From Acidimicrobiales bacterium (GTDB lineage: Bacteria > Actinomycetota > Acidimicrobiia > Acidimicrobiales > Bog-793), in the NCBI GenBank assembly GCA_035533595.1, contig DATLTN010000025.1, positions 1 through 64,000 of the forward strand: 64,000 nucleotides of DNA, given 5' to 3'. Both the position numbers and the translations under genes were made by a program. The notes under the pieces are model-generated. The model had not been told where the DNA came from and did not search any database. It was given only the letters and a program-made list of their open reading frames with translations. Below are positions 25,477-33,761 of this stretch, one piece after another (the first letter of the stretch is position 1; each line of letters begins with the position of its first letter).

Positions 25477-26166
25477 CGCGGAGCGACTCTCCTTCGTTCC
25501 TATGAATACGTGACCGATCCATGTGATCGCCGACGAAAGCGTAATACGTATTTCTCGCGCTCACGACACACTCAGCTCCTCGAACCATTTCCCTCAAGCA
25601 TTGAGGGCTACCGGTGCATATCCCGGGGGCCGACGCAGGACCCCTGGCCGCCATATCACACACCGGGTGCCCAGCGCGACCCCGCCCGAACCGCGGAATT
25701 TCTCGCGGCTCCGTCTCGGATTGCCGCTGCCGGAAGCGATCCGGCGGTCGCGTTGCCGAGATACCCCGACGAGCGACGCGGCGGGCGACCGCGACCCGCG
25801 TTCGCTCCATTTCTCTCGGTGGGTCCCTCGTGAGCCTCCCAGCCATCGCCGAAGCGTGCCCGGCCGGGCGCGCGGGGGCCGAAGATCGGACAGGGTCGCC
25901 GCTCATCTCGCGCCGGCATCAGGGCGTAAGAGGCGCCGGGCACCTTCCTCACGAGCTCCCGAGACCGACACTCCACGAGAGGCCTTGAGAACGCAACAAG
26001 CGGTTGCTCGGCCGATCCATTTGCCAAGACTCCCCCCGCTCGGAGCGAATAGCCGCAGGACGCGGCGCTGCAACACGGCGTCGCCCACAAGCAACGGTTG
26101 CGGCGACCTGAGCAGTGACGACCAGTTCAATGCACTAACGTTTGTTACAAATAGGAGAACGACAGC
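25477..26166. other. 690-bp stretch with no supportable gene
   Basis: Open frames exist on both strands, but none has a ribosome binding site, protein-like composition or recognisable motif, and the third-position GC bias of real genes here is missing. Base composition is mixed, with several AT-rich patches (around 25500-25600 and 26110-26160). It should hold the promoters for the divergent genes at 25476 and 26167. An AGGAG 9 nt before 26167 is the ribosome binding site of the propeller gene. The stretch could also be decayed coding DNA. Confidence 0.5.
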
Positions 26167-27879
26167 ATGCGTAGAACGCCCTGCTCAGTGTCATTCAGGT
26201 TGTCCGTCGTGGCGAGCGCTGCTGCACTCGTCCTCGGGCTCGCGGCGATCACCGCCGCTTCGGCGACGTCCACGCCGCAGACCCACATCGCGCCGTCGGT
26301 CAGTTGGCCCGGCGCCGCGTGGATCGCGCGCACGGTGACCGGCCGCAGCGCCGGTTACGTCACCCAGAGCTCGCCGACTACCGCGGTGTGGGGCAAAAAG
26401 ACCATCGTCGCGGTCGGCGCCGAGAACGGCTTCGTCTACGTCATGGACGCGGCCACCGGTAACGAGCTCCCCGGCTGGCCACACCACCTCGCGGTCACGC
26501 CCGGCCAGTCGGCCGCCATCGAGTCGAGCCCGACGATCGCCTTTCTTGACGGCCGGCGGCACGCGCCCTCGATCATCGTCGGCGCCGCTTCCACCTGGGT
26601 GCACTCGAGCGCCGCCGAGGTGGAGGCATGGCGGCTCTCCGGCGCGGAGCGCTTCGTCTTCCATGTCGGCCAGGCCACCGGGACCGCCACCGGCGTGATC
26701 TCCACGCCTGCCGTCGGTGACGTGCTCGGCAACGGCCAGGAACAGATCGTCTTCGGTTCCTGGGACCACCGGATCTACGTGCTCGACGGCGCGGGCAACC
26801 AGCTCGGCTTCGCCTACGACAACGCCGACACGATCTGGTCGTCTCCCGCCCTGTACAGGCTGCCCGGGCAGAGGGCCGACGACATCTTCCTCGGGAGCGA
26901 CGCATCGGGGCGCCCCTTCGGCAACCATCAGCGCTGCGTCGGCGGCTTCATCGCTGACTACCGCTTCTCGAGCGCGGCCCTCGACCCCGACACCTTGAAG
27001 ACCGGGCCGGGCCTCGTGCGCGAGTGGTTCCACTGCCTCAACCAATCGATCTGGTCGAGCCCCGTGGTCGGCCTCATCGGCACCTCGCATCAGCCCGTCG
27101 TGATCGTCGGGACGAGCTTCTTCGAGCAGCCCTTTCCCTCGGACACGAGCAAGCTCTTCGCCTTCGACGCGGCGAGCGGCGCACCGGTGCCCGGCTGGCC
27201 GGTGTCGACCGCGGGCCCGACCCTTGGCTCGGCGGCGATCGGCGTCATCGACTCCTCGGGCAACCCCGCGGTCGTGGCCACCTCCTGGGACTGCACCGGG
27301 CCACGCCCCTCGAACTGCTTCACCGACCTCTCCAAGGTGTACGCCTGGAACGGGAGTGGGCGCCTCATCTGGTCGGCGTCGCTACCGGGGCCGGAGAGCT
27401 TCGCGTCCCCGGTCCTCGTGCCGCTGCAGGCGAGCTCCGCGCAGCCGAGCTCCACCACCGCGGGCGTGCTGAACGACGTCCTCATCGGCTCGCCGAACGG
27501 CCTCTACCCGCTCGACGGCGCGACGGGCGCCTTCCTCTTCGGCACCAACGGGTCGAACCAGTTCGCGGCGATCAACCCTGGCTGCCGGGTCTACAACTCG
27601 GTGGCCGTGATCGACGTGCAGTCCGACAACGCGCGCGCGGGATGGCACGCGGTCGAGGCTTGCGGCGGGCCACCCACCTTCCGGACGCCGGGGACGATCC
27701 TCAGCTACCGCCTCCCGGTCCAGGACTTCGCATCGGCGGCCTGGCCGATGTTCCGGGGAAGTCCGGAGCACAGTGGCGTCGCCTTCTCGAGCCTCGCCAC
27801 CGTCCCCGCCTCGATCCCCGGGCTGCCGGTCGTCACGACGACCTCGCTCGCGCCCGTCGGCGCGGGCGGGCTGGGCTGA
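26167..27879 (+). CDS. Secreted beta-propeller protein (FG-GAP/PQQ-like repeats)
   Basis: 570 residues. A signal peptide (residues 1-33, LSVVASAAALVLGLAAITA) is followed by repeated blade-like units. They carry TIVAVGAENGFVYVMDAATG, QEQIVFGSWDHRIYVLDGAG and DVLIGSPNGLYPLDGATGAF, spaced through the protein like PQQ- or FG-GAP-type blades, with SSP at several blade starts (SSPTIAF, SSPALYR, SSPVVGL). Four or so Cys in the central part may form disulfides. Likely extracellular ligand binding or adhesion; no catalytic residues can be assigned. It starts with a good AGGAG and is followed 70 bp later by a 75-aa gene. Confidence 0.85.
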   Translation: MRRTPCSVSFRLSVVASAAALVLGLAAITAASATSTPQTHIAPSVSWPGAAWIARTVTGRSAGYVTQSSPTTAVWGKKTIVAVGAENGFVYVMDAATGNELPGWPHHLAVTPGQSAAIESSPTIAFLDGRRHAPSIIVGAASTWVHSSAAEVEAWRLSGAERFVFHVGQATGTATGVISTPAVGDVLGNGQEQIVFGSWDHRIYVLDGAGNQLGFAYDNADTIWSSPALYRLPGQRADDIFLGSDASGRPFGNHQRCVGGFIADYRFSSAALDPDTLKTGPGLVREWFHCLNQSIWSSPVVGLIGTSHQPVVIVGTSFFEQPFPSDTSKLFAFDAASGAPVPGWPVSTAGPTLGSAAIGVIDSSGNPAVVATSWDCTGPRPSNCFTDLSKVYAWNGSGRLIWSASLPGPESFASPVLVPLQASSAQPSSTTAGVLNDVLIGSPNGLYPLDGATGAFLFGTNGSNQFAAINPGCRVYNSVAVIDVQSDNARAGWHAVEACGGPPTFRTPGTILSYRLPVQDFASAAWPMFRGSPEHSGVAFSSLATVPASIPGLPVVTTTSLAPVGAGGLG

Positions 27880-27949
27880 CGCTCGCTGGCGATTGATTTC
27901 GGTGGGCGCGGGTAGAGGCGGAGTATCCGTCGCACCCGAGGAGCGCTCG

Positions 27950-28177
27950 ATGAGTCACCTGCCCGCCATTGCCGAACTGGTCGCCTTCACCGCGGCGGTG
28001 AGCGCCTTTGCTGAGTTCCTGCGGCGCGTCGCGCACCACGAGCACCCGCTCGCACTGCACAGCCATCTCCACGAGGAGAGGGACTTCCGCGCGGTCGCCG
28101 AGCTGCCCGTCCCCCGTCGGCTCACGATCACCGCGATGACCGCCCGCGAGAGCGTCGCGCACCGCCGCGCCAGCTGA
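27950..28177 (+). CDS. Small protein of unknown function
   Basis: 75 residues, ATG at 27950 with GAGGAG 6 nt upstream. The N-terminal half is an amphipathic helix (AELVAFTAAVSAFAEFLRRV), followed by a His-rich stretch HHEHPLALHSHLHEERDF with seven His in 14 residues and a basic tail. The His cluster could bind a metal. No family recognised. It lies between two envelope protein genes on the same strand. Confidence 0.55.
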   Translation: MSHLPAIAELVAFTAAVSAFAEFLRRVAHHEHPLALHSHLHEERDFRAVAELPVPRRLTITAMTARESVAHRRAS

Positions 28178-28191
28178 GCGCCGAGTCTCAG

Positions 28192-28212
28192 GTGAATCAG
28201 TACCGGATTCAC
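28192..28212. promoter_or_regulatory. Inverted repeat upstream of the PDZ protease gene
   Basis: GTGAATC-N7-GATTCAC, 7-bp perfect arms, 15 bp after the stop of the 75-aa gene and about 100 bp before the protease ATG. Either an operator for the protease or a weak terminator. Confidence 0.35.
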
Positions 28213-28308
28213 AGAGCTTCCTCAACGAGTTCTCAGGCACAGCCGGTTAACTAGAGGCCAGTTGCGGTGGCAGGGGCCACTGCTGGCGACATCTAGGAGC
28301 CAGGAAAG

Positions 28309-29754
28309 ATGGAAGGTTTCCCCGCTGAGGACCACCCGGCCACCGAGTGGTCGTTCGCTGAGCCCCTCGGCACTCCACTCCCCCGCCCCACGCGGCGGCG
28401 GAGAACCCTTTCGGGAATGTTGGCGGCCAGCCTCCTCGCGACGACCGGCGCCGGTGTCGCGATCGGACACCTCGCGTGGGGCGCCTCCGGCCCGGCGACG
28501 ACGACCACGAGCGCTGGCGGCGCACTCACCCCGAAGGTCGGCAACGGCAACGGCAACAACTGCGTCGGGACCAACGTCTCCTACTTCTGCAACTACTTCA
28601 ACGGGAACGGCAATGGCGCGGGCTCGGGCAACAGCGGCTCAGGTGGGACGGGGCCGGCGAACGCCTCGTCGATCGCGAGCGGCGTCGACCCCGGCCTCGT
28701 CGACATCAACACCACGATCTCGGGTGGCGCGGCCGCAGGCACCGGCATGGTCCTCACTTCCAACGGCGAGGTGCTGACGAACAACCACGTGATCGCCGAA
28801 GCCTCGAAGATGTCGGTCTACGACGTCGGCAACGGCAAGACCTACAACGCGCACGTCGTCGGATACGACAAGCGGGATGACGTCGCCGTCATCCAGCTGG
28901 AGAACGCCTCGGGCCTCTCCACCGTGCAGACCGCGGACTCCTCGGCAGTGAAGCAGGGGGACGAGGTCGTGGCGGTCGGGAACGCCGGCGGACGGGGCGG
29001 GACCCCCAGCTACGCCGGCGGCACCATCACCGCCAAGGACCGGTCGATCACCGCGAGCGACGGCACCTCGATCTCCCAGAGCGAGCAGCTGACCGGGTTG
29101 TTCGCGACGAACGCTGGCATCGAGCCCGGCGACTCGGGTGGCCCGCTCGTGAACAGCTCGGGCCAGGTGATCGGCATGGACACCGCCGGGTCGACGAACT
29201 CGAACTTCGGCGGCTTCGGCTCGACGATGATCACCCAGGGCTTCGCGATCCCGATCAACACCGCCGTCGCGCTCGCCGACAAGATCGTCGCCGGCAAGCG
29301 GACCGCGGCCATCCACATCGGCAAGACGGCCTTCCTCGGCGTCGAGCTCGGTGGGACGGGCACCCCCAGCGCGGGCAATGGCGGCGGCAGCGCGAACCCC
29401 TTCGGCGGCTTCGGCGGCAACGGGAGCGGCTCGGTCTGCTTCGACGGCAACTGCATCGAGGTGCCCGGGGTCGGCGGCAGCTCCATCGGGCAGGGCACCA
29501 CCACCCCGAGCGCCCCGGCGGTGAGTGGTGTGCAGATCTCCGGCGTCGTCGCCGGGGAGCCGGCCGCGAAGGCGGGCCTCACCGCCGGCGACACGATCAC
29601 CGCCATCGACGGCTCCAAGATCACCTCCGACGCCTCGCTCTCGGCTGCGCTCTTCCCGCTGCGCCCGGGCAGGACCGTCCAGGTGAGCTACGTCGACGCC
29701 AGCGGCACCGCGAAGACGGCCGCCCTCACGCTCGCCGCGGGTCCGCCGCAGTAA
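28309..29754 (+). CDS. Membrane-anchored S1C serine protease with PDZ domain (HtrA-like)
   Basis: 481 residues. A short cytoplasmic N-terminus and one TM helix (about 35-55) precede a Gly/Asn-rich linker with a C-x8-C pair. The chymotrypsin-fold domain has the full triad: H160 (LTNNHVI), D191 (RDDVAVIQ), S276 (GDSGGPL). A second Gly/Asn-rich insert with C-x4-C (CFDGNC) leads to a PDZ domain (about 390-475; GEPAAKAGLTAGDTITAIDG). It should degrade or refold proteins outside the membrane, often under envelope stress. The low-complexity inserts are unusual compared with ordinary DegP/HtrA. A GC-rich hairpin follows the gene. Confidence 0.93.
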   Translation: MEGFPAEDHPATEWSFAEPLGTPLPRPTRRRRTLSGMLAASLLATTGAGVAIGHLAWGASGPATTTTSAGGALTPKVGNGNGNNCVGTNVSYFCNYFNGNGNGAGSGNSGSGGTGPANASSIASGVDPGLVDINTTISGGAAAGTGMVLTSNGEVLTNNHVIAEASKMSVYDVGNGKTYNAHVVGYDKRDDVAVIQLENASGLSTVQTADSSAVKQGDEVVAVGNAGGRGGTPSYAGGTITAKDRSITASDGTSISQSEQLTGLFATNAGIEPGDSGGPLVNSSGQVIGMDTAGSTNSNFGGFGSTMITQGFAIPINTAVALADKIVAGKRTAAIHIGKTAFLGVELGGTGTPSAGNGGGSANPFGGFGGNGSGSVCFDGNCIEVPGVGGSSIGQGTTTPSAPAVSGVQISGVVAGEPAAKAGLTAGDTITAIDGSKITSDASLSAALFPLRPGRTVQVSYVDASGTAKTAALTLAAGPPQ

Positions 29755-29775
29755 CGGCACGCCGACCACGGTCGA

Positions 29776-29809
29776 CGACGAGGGCGCCGAGCGATCGGCG
29801 CCCTCGTCG
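29776..29809 (+). terminator. GC-rich hairpin after the PDZ protease gene
   Basis: CGACGAGGGCGCCGA and its exact complement pair around a GCGA tetraloop, 21 bp past the TAA stop. There is no T-tract. Confidence 0.75.
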
Positions 29810-29903
29810 CGCTCACCCATGGCACAGCCGATGGGTCTCTCGGCAGCGCGACCGTCGTAGGGGCGCCGCCTTGCCGCGGACGCTGCCAGCCGGGCCCCGA
29901 GGT

Positions 29904-30634
29904 TCAGAGGCGATGCCCGACCGGAGCGGTCGTCGTCGTCGTGGTGGTGCGCGGGAGCGTCGTCGTCGGAGCTTGGGTCGTCGTCGGCGGTGAAGTGCTG
30001 CTCACCGGGGGCTGGCTCGTCGTTGTCGGCCGAGCGTCGCGGTCGCAGCGGGCGCGGCCGCGCTGGTGGTGGTGCTCGTAGGGTCAGCGGGCGCGTGAGA
30101 CGCGGCTTTACTGTCGAACTCGCGCCCGGGACTTCACCACTGCCGTCTTCAGCACCGACCAGCGACCGGCCACACCTTCGCCTCCGTCGCTCCCGCCTTC
30201 CTGTCGCCCGAGTAGGTGTAGAGCGGGCTGCCGCGCCAGGTGACCTGCAGGCGGCCGCCGGGATCGCGCACCGTTCCCAGCGTGCCGACCCCACTGCCGC
30301 GGCGCGCCGTGGTGCCTCCCTTGGCAGGAGGAGTGGCGGCCCGGTCGTGGCCAAGGCACCGCGGGCTACCCCTGCCCGGCCGGTCGAGGGCGTACCGATA
30401 GAGCGTCCCTCCCGCCGGCGTGACGAGGATCGTGCCGAGCCGGCTCTTCGCGAGCACGGCCACCACCGCGGCGGACGGGGCGGCCGAGCGGCGGGCCGGT
30501 AGTGCGGCCGAGGCCCCGGCAGCGCCGGCGGCGCTACCGGCGGCAGCCGCGAGCAGCGCTGCGACGGCCCGCGTGCCACCGGTCGAGCTGTCACGTGTCC
30601 ACTCCTCCCGGGTGCCACCCGCGCGGCGCTCCAC
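29904..30634 (-). pseudogene. Secreted lipoprotein_15 ('secreted repeat') protein with Thr/Pro tail, frameshifted
   Basis: From the right, an N-terminal signal-like Ala-rich helix (AVAALLAAAAGSAAGAAG) leads to the family domain: KSRLGTILVTPAGGTLYRYA, then GTLGTVRDPGGRLQVTWRG and SPLYTYSGDRKAG. The reading frame is broken near CLGHDRAATPP (the usual CxGxCAxxWPPL motif is in another frame) and again before GVAGRWSVLKTAV. Further left a Thr/Pro-rich tail (TSPPTTTQAPTTTLPRTTTT) ends at TGA 29904-29906. At least three single-base shifts plus a stop are needed. Function of the family is unknown; members are surface lipoproteins. Sequencing error is possible. Confidence 0.7.
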
Positions 30635-30635
30635 C

Positions 30636-31856
30636 GTGAGGTACGCGCCATCCCCCCCGCGGGATCACTACGCAAGCGCGGTCCGCGGCCGCGATGATGG
30701 AAGTGGAACCGACCACAGGGGGTGCGCCATCGCCGACCCGGACGTCCGCCGCTTCCTCGACAACCGCCAAGGCGAGATCGACTCCGCCGCCGTCTACCGG
30801 GCGATGGCCGGCGCCGAGCCCAGCCCGCAGCTCGCCTCGGTCTACCGCCGCCTCGCCGACGTCGAGGAGCGTCACCTCGGCTTCTGGGAGGCAGAGCTCC
30901 GCGAGCGTGGCGTCGATGTCGGCACGCGTCGCCCTTCCTGGCGGGCGCGGGTGATGTGCCTCATCGCCCGCCGTTTCGGGGCGCACCTCGTCCTCCCGGT
31001 CGTGGCCACGCTGGAGAGCGCCAACCAGACCGAGTACGACGACCAGGAGGAGACCGAGGGCACCCCTATGCGCTCACAGGAGCGCTCGCACGCGCGGGTC
31101 CTCCGCTACGTCGCGGGCGGCTCGCCGCGAGGCGTCGCCGGGGAGACCCTCGCCCAGCTCGAAGGCCGTCACCGGGCACCGGGCGGGAACGCGCTGCGGG
31201 CCGCCGTGCTCGGCGCGAACGACGGCCTCACCTCCAATCTTGCCCTCGTGATGGGCGTCGCGGGGGCGGACCTCCGCAGGGCGGCGATCCTCGTCACGGG
31301 CCTCACCGGCCTGCTCGCCGGCTCCTGCTCGATGGCGATCGGCGAGTGGATCTCGGTGCAGAGCGCCCGTGAGCTCTACCGCCGCCAGGTGCGCACCGAG
31401 GCCGAGGAGATCCGCAGCGTCCCCGACGAGGAAGAGGAGGAGCTCGCGCTCATCTACGAGGCGAAGGGGCTCCCCCAGGACGAGGCCGAGCGGGTCGCCG
31501 CGCAGCTGATGGCCGACGAGCGCACGGCCCTCGACGCGCTCGTCCGCGAGGAGCTCGGCTTGGACCCCGACGAGCTCGGCGGCTCGCCGAACTCGGCGGC
31601 CGCTTCGTCGTTCGTGCTCTTCTCGCTCGGGGCGGTGCTGCCGATCCTGCCCTACACCTTCACGAGCGGCGGCACGGGGGTCACCCTCGCGATCGCCCTC
31701 GCGGCGCTCGGCCTCTTCGCGATCGGGGCGCTGATCAGCCTGCTCACCGGGCGGGGAGCGCTCTTCTCCGGCACCCGTCAGCTCGTCTTCGGCCTCGCCG
31801 CGGCCGGGGTGACCTACGGCCTCGGCCATCTCATCGGCCGGGCGATCGGGGCCTGA
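30636..31856 (+). CDS. VIT1/CCC1-family iron/manganese transporter with ferritin-like N-terminus
   Basis: The protein has an N-terminal half-ferritin segment (GEIDSAAVYRAMAGAEPSPQ, then RRLADVEERHLGFWEAEL) and a VIT1 membrane domain opening with LGANDGLTSNLALVMGVAGA and including LYRRQVRTEAEE. About five TM segments are seen, the last two near the C-terminus. Such rubrerythrin-VIT1 fusions sequester or export Fe2+/Mn2+. The start is unclear: no ATG, GTG or TTG lies close before the ferritin-like part. The GTG at 30636 adds about 30 doubtful residues, while AGGGGG stands 6 nt before an ATC at 30732. The true N-terminus may be disturbed. Confidence 0.83.
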   Translation: MRYAPSPPRDHYASAVRGRDDGSGTDHRGCAIADPDVRRFLDNRQGEIDSAAVYRAMAGAEPSPQLASVYRRLADVEERHLGFWEAELRERGVDVGTRRPSWRARVMCLIARRFGAHLVLPVVATLESANQTEYDDQEETEGTPMRSQERSHARVLRYVAGGSPRGVAGETLAQLEGRHRAPGGNALRAAVLGANDGLTSNLALVMGVAGADLRRAAILVTGLTGLLAGSCSMAIGEWISVQSARELYRRQVRTEAEEIRSVPDEEEEELALIYEAKGLPQDEAERVAAQLMADERTALDALVREELGLDPDELGGSPNSAAASSFVLFSLGAVLPILPYTFTSGGTGVTLAIALAALGLFAIGALISLLTGRGALFSGTRQLVFGLAAAGVTYGLGHLIGRAIGA

Positions 31857-31863
31857 GGGACCG

Positions 31864-32289
31864 TCATCGCGAGACGACGACCTCGGTCCTCCACAGCAGG
31901 ATGTACTGCGGACAGGCGGTGCCCGGCGGGCAGTACGGGCGCTCGGTTGCCTGGATCGTCGCTGTCCCGTCTTCCGTCGCCCGGTAGTGAGCGACGTAGC
32001 CGCGCCCGAGGCGCGCCGGCTCACCGACGGCGGCGAGCCCTCTCCCGCCGAGCAGCGGCGGGCCCCAGAGGTTCGTGCCGTTGCCGAGCGTGAGGGTCAC
32101 CTGCACGCCGCGGCGGACGTGCTCGACACGACCGCCCGCCGCCCTCGTGAGGCAGACGGTCGTCCCCGCCGGGACGCACGTACCACCGGTGGCCGGCGAG
32201 CCGCGCCCGAGAGCGAGGAGGGAGACGCCGACCAGCAGTGCGACGGCGAGGCCGGCGGCGGCGAGTCCGCGACGTGCGACGGGGCTCAT
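31864..32289 (-). CDS. Secreted or membrane-anchored beta-sandwich-like protein, unknown function
   Basis: 141 residues. An N-terminal hydrophobic segment (AAAGLAVALLVGVSLLAL) looks like an anchor or signal peptide. The mature part has a Cys pair early (CVPAGTTVC) and one late (CPPGTAC), probably disulfides, and strands VQVTLTLGNGTNLWGPPLL and YILLWRTEVVV. This layout is reminiscent of chagasin-like or other immunoglobulin-type inhibitors, but the diagnostic motif is not convincing. It converges with the VIT1 gene (7 bp) and is divergent from the RNA methyltransferase. Confidence 0.6.
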   Translation of the reverse strand: MSPVARRGLAAAGLAVALLVGVSLLALGRGSPATGGTCVPAGTTVCLTRAAGGRVEHVRRGVQVTLTLGNGTNLWGPPLLGGRGLAAVGEPARLGRGYVAHYRATEDGTATIQATERPYCPPGTACPQYILLWRTEVVVSR

Positions 32290-32366
32290 GAGGCCTCTCT
32301 ACCCGGTCAGGGCGACGTCGAGCCGCCCGTGCGAGCGGCCGGCGCGCGTGGCGCGACACTGCGGGG

Positions 32367-33680
32367 GTGCCACCTCCCGCGGCGAATCCACCCACAGAGA
32401 CCGCCACGGCGGCACCGAGCGCCTTCTCCGTCGGCGACCAGCTCGAGCTCGACACCGGCGCGATCGCGAGCGGCGGGGGCTGTGTCGGGCGCGCCCCCGA
32501 CGGTCGGGTGGTCTTCGTCCGCCACGCGCTTCCGGGTGAGCGGGTGCGCGCCGTGGTCACTGCGGTCACCACGAACTTCCTCCGCGCCGACGCTGAGGAG
32601 GTGCTCACCGCCTCGGCCGCGCGCGTCACGCCGCCCTGTCCGCACGCCGGGCCGGGGCGCTGCGGCGGCTGCGACTGGCAGCACATCGACCTCGCTCACC
32701 AGCGGGAGCTGAAGAGTCGACTGATCGCCGAGCAGCTCCTGCGCGTCGCCCGTGTCGAGCACCCGGTCGTCGTCGAGGCCCTCCCCGGCGGGGCCGACGG
32801 TCTCGGCTGGCGGAGCCGGGTGCGCTTCGCGGTCGATTCCTCGGGCGCCGTGGGCCTCCGCCGGCACCGCTCGCACGACGTGGAGGTGCTCACGCGTTGC
32901 CCCGTGGCGACGCCCGAGCTCGAGGCGCTCGGGATCGAGGCGGCGCGCTGGAGGGGCGCGGCGGAGGTGGAGGGCTTCGCCGCCGGCGACGGCAACGGCG
33001 CGACCGTCCTCGTCGTGCCGGGGCGGGAGGGGGTGCGTGTCGGCGACCTCCCCGCTGACCTCGGAGGGGCCGGTCTCGTCGTCGAGGACCGTGTCCTGCG
33101 CGAGCCGCGCGCGGGCCACCCCGAGGTGCTCGGCCGGCGCTTCCGGGTGAGCGCCGGGGCCTTCTGGCAGGTGCACACCGCCGCCCCTGCCGTGCTCGCG
33201 CAGGCCGTGATCGACGCCCTCGAGCCGCGCCGGGGCGAGTCCGTCGTCGATCTGTACGCCGGTGTCGGCCTCTTCTCCCTGCTCCTCGCGGACGCGGTCG
33301 GCCCCGAGGGGCGCGTCGTCGCGGTCGAGCGCAGCCGTGCCGCCGCAGGCGACGCCCGACGCAACGCGGCGGGGGTCGCGCAGGTCGAGGTCTGGGCGCG
33401 TCCGGTCGATGCTGCTCTCGCCGGCGCGCTCGCGGGGAGCGACCTCGTCGTCCTCGACCCGCCCCGTGAGGGCGCCGGCAAGGCGCTCACTGCGGCTCTC
33501 GTCGCGCTCGACCCGCCGCCGCGGCGGATCGCCTATCTCTCCTGCGACGCTGCCTCCTTCGCCCGCGACCTGCGGGTCGCTCTCGACGCCGGCTGGGCGA
33601 TGACCTCGCTGCGTGCCTTTGACGTGTTCCCGATGACCGAGCACGTCGAGTTGCTGGCGGTGCTCGAACCGGCTGTGTGA
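32367..33680 (+). CDS. TRAM-domain 23S rRNA/tRNA (uracil-5-)-methyltransferase (RumA/TrmA family)
   Basis: 437 residues. TRAM domain at about 20-80, then Fe-S cysteines C91, C99, C102 (CPHAGPGRCGGCDW) and C179 (TRCPVA). The SAM domain has VVDLYAGVGLFSLLLADAVG and VVLDPPREGAGK, and the catalytic Cys lies in AYLSCDAASFARDL at about 393. It transfers a methyl group from SAM to C5 of a uridine in rRNA or tRNA; which site cannot be told. Start GTG. In actinobacteria this gene often lies alone, as here. Confidence 0.93.
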   Translation: MPPPAANPPTETATAAPSAFSVGDQLELDTGAIASGGGCVGRAPDGRVVFVRHALPGERVRAVVTAVTTNFLRADAEEVLTASAARVTPPCPHAGPGRCGGCDWQHIDLAHQRELKSRLIAEQLLRVARVEHPVVVEALPGGADGLGWRSRVRFAVDSSGAVGLRRHRSHDVEVLTRCPVATPELEALGIEAARWRGAAEVEGFAAGDGNGATVLVVPGREGVRVGDLPADLGGAGLVVEDRVLREPRAGHPEVLGRRFRVSAGAFWQVHTAAPAVLAQAVIDALEPRRGESVVDLYAGVGLFSLLLADAVGPEGRVVAVERSRAAAGDARRNAAGVAQVEVWARPVDAALAGALAGSDLVVLDPPREGAGKALTAALVALDPPPRRIAYLSCDAASFARDLRVALDAGWAMTSLRAFDVFPMTEHVELLAVLEPAV

Positions 33681-33761
33681 GGTCGCCGGGCCACCCGTCG
33701 GGCAGCGTGGAACAATCACCGCACCTCGCGCGGCGGCCGCCGCGCCCGTAAGGGGGTCCCC

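Noticed and set aside
28639-30675. Long minus-strand frame covering the protease gene and the lipoprotein pseudogene
   Set aside because: Antisense shadow. Only the stretch at 29904-30634 has protein-like pieces, and these lie in mixed frames.
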